DNA of 7,923 nucleotides from an uncultured Synergistales bacterium (GTDB taxonomy: Bacteria > Synergistota > Synergistia > Synergistales > Aminobacteriaceae): the NCBI GenBank assembly GCA_905233335.1, contig CAJOED010000048.1, positions 1 to 7,923 of the forward strand, in the 5' to 3' direction. The number at the start of each line of letters is the position of its first letter. The first letter of the stretch is position 1. Below, one piece after another: positions 1-6,113 of this stretch. Under the pieces are notes generated by a model. The model did no database searches and was not told where the DNA came from. It saw nothing but the letters and a program-made list of their open reading frames with translations. A program made the position numbers and the translations under genes.

Positions 1-4
1 CTTT

Positions 5-39
5 TTGTTAATATGATAACACTGCGATAAAATTATAAT
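5..39 (+). promoter_or_regulatory. Probable sigma70-type promoter for the winged-helix/ATPase/nuclease operon
   Basis: A -35-like TTGTTA (5-10) is followed after exactly 17 bases by a -10-like TAAAAT (28-33, five of six consensus bases). A perfect TATAAT lies immediately after it (34-39), but it has no good -35 at the right distance. Either hexamer would place the transcript start near 40-46, leaving a leader of roughly 30 bases with a Shine-Dalgarno-like AAGAGGTG (54-61) before the ATG at 72. This is seen by eye only; AT-rich DNA makes chance matches common. Confidence 0.5.
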
Positions 40-71
40 CATCCACAAACAATAAGAGGTGAAAATCCGAT

Positions 72-800
72 ATGCCAAAGAAAGACATACCCGACATCAT
101 TCAAAACATACTTGATGATAACAAGGGCTTTATGACTTTGAGGAAACTGAATAAATCAATCGGTTCTGAACTGCGCTTTGAGCTTGGCCTGAAATCAGAT
201 TCAAGCGCGGAGGTTATCATGAAGAAATTAGAGCCGCTTCTTGAGGACAGATTTATTTTTCACGCGAAAGGACGCGCACTGTACATCATGACCCCTGACC
301 CGTCCGAGATCGTGTTAGCGAAATTGTCAGCAAAAAGACCGTACAGCCCCAAGAAGCTCAGTCAGATTCTGCCGTTCAAGAAGCTGGAAGTTTCGCAGAT
401 AGTTAATGAGTTAGTTTCGGAAGGACGCGCAAAAATCATACTGAATGAGAAACTTGAAGCGCGAATTTTGCTGGCCTCATTCAGCGAAATGAAACCTGCC
501 CAAGAAATTGAGTACTCATCAGGAGAATACACTGTAGAAAAATTCCGTGAGGCATTCGACGAACTTAACAATGACACACACTACGGCGGTCAGAGAATTT
601 TTGTGCGTATTCCAGAATTACGGCGTAAACTCGGCTGGCCTCGTGAAGTCTTTGATGAGATGTTACGGGACTTGCGTAACAGGCATATAGTACAAATATC
701 ACTTGCTGACGAAACTATAACTACGCCGGAAGATATTAGCGACTGCTTCATTGATGAGAATAATTACAGAATGGGAAGGGTTGCATGGAATGTCAGATAA
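72..800 (+). CDS. Small protein with apparent tandem winged helices, partner of the downstream AAA+ ATPase
   Basis: This is a 242-residue soluble protein that I cannot name. No signal peptide or membrane segment is visible. Helix and strand patterning suggests three winged-helix-like units, at about residues 5-75, 78-135 and 153-213, each with short helices followed by a beta-hairpin-like stretch (for example FIFHAKGRALYIM at 61-73 and AKIILNEKLEARILLA at 120-135). The C-terminal tail, with TTPEDISDCFIDENNYRMG (217-235), looks like a conserved closing motif. The role is inferred as DNA binding or as an adaptor for the ATPase. The ATG at 72 follows a Shine-Dalgarno-like AAGAGGTG. The last 11 bases overlap the start of the ATPase gene, which implies translational coupling and probably a shared complex or pathway. 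The winged-helix reading comes from pattern alone and needs a structure prediction. Confidence 0.7.
   Translation: MPKKDIPDIIQNILDDNKGFMTLRKLNKSIGSELRFELGLKSDSSAEVIMKKLEPLLEDRFIFHAKGRALYIMTPDPSEIVLAKLSAKRPYSPKKLSQILPFKKLEVSQIVNELVSEGRAKIILNEKLEARILLASFSEMKPAQEIEYSSGEYTVEKFREAFDELNNDTHYGGQRIFVRIPELRRKLGWPREVFDEMLRDLRNRHIVQISLADETITTPEDISDCFIDENNYRMGRVAWNVR
773..780 (+). promoter_or_regulatory. Ribosome binding site that sets the ATPase start at 790
   Basis: The purine run GGGAAGGG lies 9 bases before the ATG at 790 and inside the end of the upstream gene. The same frame is open upstream from a TTG at 751 and an ATG at 754, but those have no comparable purine run at the right distance. Starting at 790 also gives the more ordinary N-terminus MSDNNSILSQLL. 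Confidence 0.6.
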
Positions 801-2721
801 TAATTCGATACTGTCTCAGCTCCTCGAAAATAATCCGTTTGCGTCCACCGTGTCGCCTCTTCCTTTTGAGAACAGTAACCCGGATCTTGAGCAGCTTAAC
901 AGAGCCGCATCTGAAGAGATAGAGCAGCTCATACGCTACAAACGCCGTGAACCTTCTGTGCCTCTTGCAGGGTTGATATTCGGTGAGACAGGGTGCGGGA
1001 AAACTCATATGCTCATGAGAATATTGCGCCGCCTCAGAAAAAACGCAAGACCTGTAATTTTTGTTACGGTCAGGGGATCTTTCACGTTCTCTTATTCACA
1101 GCGTGTAATGCATGAATTATTATCGGAAGTCATAATATGCCTCACAAAAGAACACAGCGGAGGGCATACACAGTTCGACATGCTCGCAAGCGCAATGATG
1201 AGCGCATACAACGAACACAGGAAAAATGACGGCTTCAATGACATTACGAACATAGAGCCGAGAGTTTACCTGAAACGTGATATGCCCGGCATAGACAGAG
1301 TTTTTTTGAAATGTATGCTGTTGTATCTAGGGACAAGCGACGAGAATATAAAGTCCGAAATTCTCAACTGGATTCGTGATGGTCTTGATGACGAAGATTC
1401 TTTACGGCTTGGCCTCCCCTCACGCGATATAAATTTCATGGATAATACAGAACGTGAAAGCTCCGCAAGAAATTTCTTGAACTCACTGGGACTTGTACTT
1501 GCTTATGCACATATGCCGATGATAATTTGCATTGACGAGCTTGATGCTATAGCCCGCAAGGAAGACAAAGAAGAACGCGAAGCCTCAATACGTGCATGGG
1601 GTGATGCAATCGGGCTTTTCATGAACAGTCTGTCCGGCATTCTCCCTTTGAGTTTCATGAAGACAGCAACATGGGACGTTTTCCAGCCTGTACTTGACCC
1701 GTCAATATGGCAGCGTCTCCGCAACAACATCATAGTAATGAAGAGCGACTGCACAGAAGCACAAGCAAAACAGATGATACATGACAGAATAGCGGCGGCA
1801 TTCAGTAAAGGAGTTGAAGAAAAATACAACTGGCTTATTTCACGAATGAACATTACGCAGGGACTTTCTCCGCGCTTAGTTATAGAACTTGCCGGAAAAG
1901 CCCTCAAAGAACCCGGACTTCCTATAGACTACCTGAAAGCATCATATGATGAGGAGTGCAAGAAAGTACAGATAGAGCAAAAAGCATGGCCGCCGAACGC
2001 AGATCACATAACGCGCGCACTCGAAACATGGCTTGCTTCACAGAGCAATATATCGCTCTCGAAAAACAGCGGCAAGTACATAAAACTTCAGGGCACTCAC
2101 AACAACAGGAAGTTCGCGTTCATCGTGCTCATTCCCAAGATACATTCAACAGGCATTGCGGGACTTTGCGAGGGCATAAAGTTCATGAGGGAATATCCCG
2201 GAAGTTACTGCGCATATGTTCTTGAGGAGAAAGCGCACAAAAAAACATGGAAGAAGTTTAACGAGAAACTGAATGAGTTTCAGGAAAAAGGCGGGGCAGT
2301 AATCACCCTCGACAAGGACACGCGCATAAAGTGGTACGGTCTCACGGCGTTAATCAACCGCATAGACAACGGCGACGTGAACATACACACATCATCACAG
2401 ACCCGGCCGGCGACACGCGATGACTTGCGGACATTCCTGCAGACGGTGAAACTTCCGGGCCTGGATTTTGCCGGGACAAAGGACAGCCCTGCGCCTGCTC
2501 CCGTCGGTGTCAACAGCGCAGACCTCAAGAAGGCACTTGCTGATGTCGTTAAGATTTCGCCCATGAACATAATAACTGTCGATAAAGCCATACATTTATT
2601 AGCGCAGAAAAATATTTACATCGGCAGGAACGAATTATTGTCGTTTGTGAAAGACAACCGCACTGTGTTCAAGACGTTCAATTCAAGAAATGACATTCTG
2701 ATAACATTGCAGAAGTCATGA
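790..2721 (+). CDS. AAA+ / ORC-Cdc6-like or STAND-like P-loop ATPase with C-terminal accessory domains
   Basis: This is a 643-residue cytoplasmic ATPase. Walker A is GETGCGKT at 65-72 and Walker B is MIICIDE at 244-250 (D249, E250), so ATP binding and hydrolysis look intact. The N-terminus carries an NPF-containing lead-in (residues 15-17) of the kind seen before the P-loop in ORC/Cdc6-like and related DNA-linked ATPases. KTATW at 291-295 is a possible sensor 1, and GLSPR at 358-362 resembles the sensor 2 arginine of ORC/Cdc6-type proteins. After the motor come an alpha/beta region of about 400-530 with no motif I recognise, a Pro/Ala-rich linker (about 563-573), and a likely winged helix at about 577-640. 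The gene overlaps the upstream winged-helix gene by 11 bases and the nuclease gene by the ATGA at 2718-2721. This suggests an ATP-driven loader or motor for the nuclease, which is inference. Starts at 751 (TTG) or 754 (ATG) would add 13 or 12 residues. Confidence 0.85.
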   Translation: MSDNNSILSQLLENNPFASTVSPLPFENSNPDLEQLNRAASEEIEQLIRYKRREPSVPLAGLIFGETGCGKTHMLMRILRRLRKNARPVIFVTVRGSFTFSYSQRVMHELLSEVIICLTKEHSGGHTQFDMLASAMMSAYNEHRKNDGFNDITNIEPRVYLKRDMPGIDRVFLKCMLLYLGTSDENIKSEILNWIRDGLDDEDSLRLGLPSRDINFMDNTERESSARNFLNSLGLVLAYAHMPMIICIDELDAIARKEDKEEREASIRAWGDAIGLFMNSLSGILPLSFMKTATWDVFQPVLDPSIWQRLRNNIIVMKSDCTEAQAKQMIHDRIAAAFSKGVEEKYNWLISRMNITQGLSPRLVIELAGKALKEPGLPIDYLKASYDEECKKVQIEQKAWPPNADHITRALETWLASQSNISLSKNSGKYIKLQGTHNNRKFAFIVLIPKIHSTGIAGLCEGIKFMREYPGSYCAYVLEEKAHKKTWKKFNEKLNEFQEKGGAVITLDKDTRIKWYGLTALINRIDNGDVNIHTSSQTRPATRDDLRTFLQTVKLPGLDFAGTKDSPAPAPVGVNSADLKKALADVVKISPMNIITVDKAIHLLAQKNIYIGRNELLSFVKDNRTVFKTFNSRNDILITLQKS

Positions 2722-4073
2722 CCTGCTGGACGACAGTGAGCGATATTGCGTTATGCCAGAGATGCCCGGCGTTATTGGCGTACAAAATTCACCGGCAGGA
2801 AAAATACGCGTGGCGTGTCGGCATTCAGGGGAACGGCGACCCATACGGCAGAGCGTTTCACGAGAACATAGCGCGGGTGTTCTTTGAGGCGGCTGCAAAC
2901 CCTCACAGCAGACTTTACGCAAAAATATCTGCATCCCTCAACAGACCCGGAGAACTTGAGAGCGTAATACGTGAGAATATATTTCTGCCGTTCGTAGCGT
3001 CGAACAGTGAGAGATACTCCGCCGGACAAATTACGGCTATGGCTCGCGGGGTTGCTGTATGGGTTCGGGCAATGTCGGAAGTTTTTGCGGGCATTCCCTC
3101 ACTCATGCGTTCACGGGAACAGTACATGCACATTGTGTTCATTCCGCCGGAACAGGACATGACAGCGCACTATAATTTTGCGGGAGTATCCATGAACATC
3201 AAGGGACGTTACGACGCGTTACTTTTCAACCCCGACAAAGCAGAAGCGCGATTGTTCGAGTTCAAGGGGTACAGGAAGAGTGATATTACTGTGCCGTTGT
3301 CGCAGAGCTTGATTTACTCGTGGCTGCTGTACAAAAATTCAGGGGTTGTGCCGTCGGTGGAGATAATATATCTTGATGAGGAAGAAATTTCTCCCGATGT
3401 ATTTGATGCCCGTACGGTGAGGGATATGATAATTTCAGGACTGCCGGGGTTATTCAGGACAGTACACGACGTAATCACATTAAGGAAGGTGCCGGATATT
3501 TTGCGCAACAAAAATTTATGCAGACAATGCAGGTACAATCAGACGTGCGACACAGACTGCTCACAACGATTCAGGAGGAGGCCGGGAGTTTCACTGGTGA
3601 GCGTGCTGGTGTTTATGCTTATGGCTTCTGTGCTGACTGCCCAAGTATTTTTTTTCTCGGAACTGTCGAATAAATCACTGAACGATGACAGAGAATTACT
3701 ATCAACGCGCTTAGTTCTCGATAAACTTGTGAATGTCGATAGAGTTCATTTAGTTTCTCCGTCATATACTCCGAGTGCGAACTGCAACAATTTCTACAGC
3801 ACTCTGCGACATAATGTTCCTCAAAACAACGGCTTTACTTTGGACACGTACAACCTGAACTATACACTTTCTCCCGCTTCATATACAGAGAAAAATGCGA
3901 ACGAAAAAATTTTTGCTTCAATGCCGCCTGAAAATGACTGTCATTACTTTTTGATACGGGCATACAAGAAGCCGGCAGGTTCGGACATGACGTTAATGTA
4001 CCAGGTGCTCGTGAAAAAACATGACACTACACACAGAGTAACAACTCTCTCGCATTCTGAAATATGGTACTGA
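2718..4073 (+). CDS. RecB/Cas4-like PD-(D/E)XK Fe-S nuclease fused in frame to a minor-pseudopilin-like domain
   Basis: This single 451-residue frame holds two unlike parts. Residues 1-281 are a RecB/Cas4-family nuclease: GRAFHEN with H48, GRYD with D166, the E181-F-K183 core, and Q196xxxY200, all in the family order. C16 (in CPALLAYK) together with C268, C271 and C277 matches the Cas4/AddB Fe-S layout, including the C-x2-C-x5-C spacing. It is therefore predicted to be an active single-strand or end-processing DNase. Residues 286-290 (RRRPG) followed by VSLVSVLVFMLMASVLTA look like a class III prepilin signal cleaved after G290. The mature +5 residue is Ser, not Glu, as seen in some minor pseudopilins. 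The remaining roughly 140 residues form a polar exported domain with two cysteines (C356, C408). The start ATG overlaps the ATPase stop, and the stop is 3 bases before the pilM-like gene. The fusion could be real, separated by prepilin peptidase, or hide an internal start or a sequence error. Confidence 0.8.
   Translation: MTCWTTVSDIALCQRCPALLAYKIHRQEKYAWRVGIQGNGDPYGRAFHENIARVFFEAAANPHSRLYAKISASLNRPGELESVIRENIFLPFVASNSERYSAGQITAMARGVAVWVRAMSEVFAGIPSLMRSREQYMHIVFIPPEQDMTAHYNFAGVSMNIKGRYDALLFNPDKAEARLFEFKGYRKSDITVPLSQSLIYSWLLYKNSGVVPSVEIIYLDEEEISPDVFDARTVRDMIISGLPGLFRTVHDVITLRKVPDILRNKNLCRQCRYNQTCDTDCSQRFRRRPGVSLVSVLVFMLMASVLTAQVFFFSELSNKSLNDDRELLSTRLVLDKLVNVDRVHLVSPSYTPSANCNNFYSTLRHNVPQNNGFTLDTYNLNYTLSPASYTEKNANEKIFASMPPENDCHYFLIRAYKKPAGSDMTLMYQVLVKKHDTTHRVTTLSHSEIWY
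3573..3656 (+). other. Internal prepilin-type signal within the nuclease-pseudopilin ORF
   Basis: The segment encodes a basic stretch RRR, then PG, then a hydrophobic helix from V291 to about F313. Predicted prepilin peptidase cleavage lies between codons 290 and 291 (after base 3587). In known prepilins the leader is short; here it would be the whole 290-residue nuclease unless translation also starts internally. The arginine codons AGG AGG AGG (3573-3581) also form a strong Shine-Dalgarno-like run, but the in-frame GTG codons after it (3597, 3603) lie beyond the cleavage site and would lose the signal. A TTG at 3501, preceded by AAGGAAGG (3482-3489), is in frame and would give a 29-residue leader. 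Confidence 0.65.
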
Positions 4074-4076
4074 CAC

Positions 4077-5471
4077 ATGAAGCTCTCTATACACTTGGGA
4101 CACAACAACCCGGTAAGAATTGCCGAAAACTCCGCAGGACTAGCAATCTATGACGACAGAATATACTTCATAGAAATTGACGAGGAGAACAACAGCATAA
4201 TCAACTGCATGTCCGACCTCCCGGAAGGCTGTGTTGTGAACGGCAGCATAAAGGACTTCGACATGCTAGAACATGGACTTGCGCAGATACGTTCACAGAC
4301 GGGAAGGATACGTGAGCCGGTGAATATCGGTCTTCCGCTGAATGATGTAGTCATACGCCCGCTGAATTTCCCGAAAATGAGCCTCGATGACATTCGCGGA
4401 ACTATCGACCTGAACTTTGAGGAGTATTTTCCGTTCCCGCGACTTGAAGCAGTATTCGACGTTATATGGGTGCAGACTCCCGCCGACCTTCACGAACGCA
4501 ACGAGATTACCGCACTTGCTGTTGCCGCACGAAGAAGCACGGTCGAACATGTACTTGATGCTGCGAGGAAGGCAGGGATCCCGGCGGGGCCTATTGAGCC
4601 GGTGAACTTTGCGATATTGCGGGCGGTGCCGGAAGCAAAAGAGGGGCTTTGTGTTTTCGCGACTCCTCACAGTGTAGCGTCGATGTGGAACGGGCAGGGA
4701 ATATTTTTCCGTTCTGCAAACAACGTCAATAACATACAGGACATACTGAACACAATACAGTTCTTGGGGACGCAATACAGGAGCACGCAAATATACCGGC
4801 TGATATTCTACGGGCTGAACTTTCAGCTTGGCGGCGATACCGGCATGGAGATAGTGAACGTTGACGACGAATACTTGACACCGCGCGGACTGGCAATGAG
4901 GGACGTTGACGACAAACAGAAAGTTGACCTCCGCCCGATGGAGTACGTAGAGCTTGAACGACGACGATATGCCTTCAATCCGAACAGGTTAATTCTGTGG
5001 CTTCTGCTGTCGGGATTTCTCATGCTGTCATTCGGGACGATTTCTTTCTCTCTCCTGCAGATGAAGGACATCAGCAAGCAGTTAGAGGAGATGAGGGACG
5101 ACAACGAGGAACTTACACGGCGGCGTGTAGAGCTTGCGCAGGCAAATTCACGGCTCGAACATCAGAAGGAACATACCAACAGGGTGCTTGAGTTCCTGAA
5201 GAGCGACATACCTGCACTGGAGATCATGAATGAGATTGAGCTTCATGCAGGGGCAGGGGTGAAACTTGATGAGGCTGTTTTCGAGCGGGGCATTACGGGA
5301 GTAACTGTGAACATTGACGGGCGCGCGCAGGATGATGATGCTGTTCTGACTCTTACGGGCGGCCTCAAGGAGAGCGGACTGTTCGCGAATGTTATGCTTC
5401 CTGTTTCGCAGAAAGATCAACTGGGACAGATAGTGTTCAAAATTATTCTTAGAGTGAGGGATGTTTTATGA
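4077..5471 (+). CDS. pilM: PilM-PilN fusion (GspL-like) inner-membrane assembly protein of a type IV pilus or pseudopilus
   Basis: The 464-residue protein joins two normally separate pilus platform proteins. Residues 1-275 follow the PilM actin-like pattern, including NIGLPLNDVVIRPLNFPKM (83-101), the EEYFPF region (115-120) and the AVAARRSTVEHVLDAARKAG stretch (148-167). The N-terminal phosphate-binding sequence, usually DIGSS-like in PilM, is not recognisable, so nucleotide binding may be lost. VDLRP (283-287) sits where PilN carries its PilM-binding INLLP-like motif. A single membrane segment follows at about 304-327, then a charged coiled coil at about 329-375 and a periplasmic PilN-like alpha/beta domain to the end. 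The overall layout matches GspL of type II secretion. The protein would sit in the inner membrane and link the cytoplasmic assembly ATPase to periplasmic parts. No PilO gene lies in the window. The start has no clear ribosome binding site, so reinitiation after the nuclease-pilin stop 3 bases upstream is likely. The stop overlaps the stub ATG at 5468. Confidence 0.8.
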   Translation: MKLSIHLGHNNPVRIAENSAGLAIYDDRIYFIEIDEENNSIINCMSDLPEGCVVNGSIKDFDMLEHGLAQIRSQTGRIREPVNIGLPLNDVVIRPLNFPKMSLDDIRGTIDLNFEEYFPFPRLEAVFDVIWVQTPADLHERNEITALAVAARRSTVEHVLDAARKAGIPAGPIEPVNFAILRAVPEAKEGLCVFATPHSVASMWNGQGIFFRSANNVNNIQDILNTIQFLGTQYRSTQIYRLIFYGLNFQLGGDTGMEIVNVDDEYLTPRGLAMRDVDDKQKVDLRPMEYVELERRRYAFNPNRLILWLLLSGFLMLSFGTISFSLLQMKDISKQLEEMRDDNEELTRRRVELAQANSRLEHQKEHTNRVLEFLKSDIPALEIMNEIELHAGAGVKLDEAVFERGITGVTVNIDGRAQDDDAVLTLTGGLKESGLFANVMLPVSQKDQLGQIVFKIILRVRDVL

Positions 5472-5530
5472 GACGCAAAGCATTTTCACTTGCCGGATTG
5501 TTGATGACTATGATTATGGCGGGAGCTTTT
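5451..5530 (+). repeat. Imperfect tandem duplication, copy 1 (end of pilM-like gene, ribosome site, prepilin start)
   Basis: This copy opens with AGAGTGAGGGAT (5451-5462), which here encodes the last residues of the PilM-PilN protein, and continues into a prepilin-like start. It contains AGCATTTTCACTTGCCG (5479-5495), identical to copy 2. Relative to copy 2 it lacks 3 bases before the ATG and 12 bases within the hydrophobic helix. Confidence 0.8.
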
Positions 5531-5563
5531 GACATCGTAGAACACACCGCATTTATAGAGTGA
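5468..5563 (+). pseudogene. Broken prepilin stub of 31 codons
   Basis: The ATG overlaps the PilM-PilN stop (ATGA), and a GAGGG ribosome site lies 7 bases before it. The product begins MRRKAFSLAGLLMTM, clearly a prepilin leader and helix start like that of the intact gene at 5577, but the mature +5 glutamate is glycine. The helix is shortened by four residues, and after MAGAF the frame diverges and stops at the TGA of the next AGAGTGAGGGAT. The hydrophobic stretch is too short for a stable membrane helix. It is most likely a remnant of a duplicated pseudopilin gene. It could still be translated and may couple translation from the pilM-like gene to the next pilin, since its stop lies within the next ribosome site. 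Confidence 0.7.
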
Positions 5564-5651
5564 GGGATATTATTTTATGAAGTACAGAGCATTTTCACTT
5601 GCCGAGCTGCTAATCAGTATGCTGATACTCGCGATAATGACGGGGGCATTC
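5557..5651 (+). repeat. Imperfect tandem duplication, copy 2 (ribosome site and start of the intact pseudopilin)
   Basis: AGAGTGAGGGAT recurs at 5557-5568, 106 bases after copy 1, followed by TTTTATG, an AT-rich lead-in, and the identical 17-base stretch at 5588-5604, 109 bases after copy 1. In this copy the repeat supplies the TGA of the stub and the Shine-Dalgarno GAGGG for the gene at 5577. Confidence 0.8.
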
Positions 5652-6056
5652 ACACTAGGCACGAACATCGGACGTAATACGGCCAAGCGTGAAGCAGAAA
5701 AAATTGTTGCGAGGCTTCACAGCATGACGGAGAGAGCAGCACGACAGCGCGCAAACTTCAAGATGACAATAGACAATGGCAGCGAAATAAATTTTGTGTG
5801 GCAGTTAGCGGGCAAAAGCATGCAGGACAGCACAGACACACCCTACACAGCGTCAAAAGGACTGTCGCTCTCATGGAACGCACCCAACCAGATACTGACG
5901 TACAAAGCGTCGGACAGTGATTTTTCGCATCAGGGAGCAACGATAACGATAACGCGGGACGACGGCCAGAAACATTATGTAGTAATCAGTACGGGCGGAC
6001 GTGTGAGGGTATCAGTACAACCGGGAAGCGGCAACCCTGAAAAAGATTACGACTGA
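5577..6056 (+). CDS. GspH/FimT-like type IV pseudopilin
   Basis: This is a 159-residue prepilin. The class III signal is MKYRA followed by FSLAELLISMLILAIMTGAF, with predicted cleavage between A5 and F6. The -1 residue is alanine rather than the usual glycine, and E10 is the conserved mature +5 glutamate. The helix continues amphipathically through REAEKIVARLHSMTERAARQ (38-57), typical of GspH/FimT, and the C-terminal part has the beta-rich pattern ending in ISTGGRVRV (137-145), which resembles the closing GxV-type motif of that family. The mature protein would be about 154 residues, a normal size for a minor pseudopilin. It would be inserted in the inner membrane, processed by a prepilin peptidase not encoded here, and take part in initiating or tipping a pilus or pseudopilus. 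GAGGG at 5562-5566 is its ribosome site, and it follows the broken stub by 13 bases. Confidence 0.85.
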   Translation: MKYRAFSLAELLISMLILAIMTGAFTLGTNIGRNTAKREAEKIVARLHSMTERAARQRANFKMTIDNGSEINFVWQLAGKSMQDSTDTPYTASKGLSLSWNAPNQILTYKASDSDFSHQGATITITRDDGQKHYVVISTGGRVRVSVQPGSGNPEKDYD

Positions 6057-6074
6057 TAGAGAAACTACAATTGT

Positions 6075-6083
6075 TGCTATAAT
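6075..6083 (+). promoter_or_regulatory. Extended -10 promoter for mltG-ftsK
   Basis: The gap between the pseudopilin stop and mltG holds TGCTATAAT, a perfect -10 hexamer (6078-6083) with the TG of an extended -10 one base upstream. No good -35 is seen 16-18 bases before it, which fits an extended -10 promoter. Transcription would begin near 6090, about 24 bases before the TTG at 6114. No terminator hairpin was found in the gap, so read-through from the pilus genes is also possible. Confidence 0.55.
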
Positions 6084-6113
6084 AGGCGCAAAAAAACAGG
6101 AAGTGTTCATAAC

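Noticed and set aside
751..789. Longer ATPase start at TTG 751 or ATG 754
   Set aside because: No purine-rich ribosome site at a suitable distance; the ATG at 790 has GGGAAGGG 9 bases upstream. Not excluded completely.
1956..2225. 89-codon + strand frame inside the ATPase gene
   Set aside because: It lies wholly within the well-supported ATPase, has no ribosome site, and gives a composition rich in His, Arg and Gln typical of an out-of-frame shadow.
2718..3560. Cas4 as part of a CRISPR adaptation module
   Set aside because: The motif set is Cas4-like, but there is no cas1, cas2 or repeat-spacer array in the window and the neighbours are an ATPase and pilus genes. A general RecB/Cas4-family label is safer.
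3518..3672. Overlapping-frame start (ATG at 3518) for a separate pseudopilin gene
   Set aside because: That frame reads MQTMQVQSDVRHRLL and ends at a TAA near 3670 without any prepilin helix, and it has no ribosome site. The prepilin signal lies in the nuclease frame.
4293..4790. 165-codon minus-strand frame opposite the PilM-like region
   Set aside because: It is antisense to a clear PilM-like coding region, has no family features, and its residue composition is that of a shadow frame.
5468..5563. The 31-codon ORF as a functional small membrane peptide
   Set aside because: The hydrophobic stretch is short and followed by Asp and Glu, and its similarity to the next gene's start explains it as a duplication remnant. 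A coupling role is kept only as a possibility.
6057..6113. Rho-independent terminator after the pseudopilin gene
   Set aside because: Only a short palindrome ACAATTGT and an A-run in the wrong orientation are present; no GC-rich stem followed by a T-run is seen.
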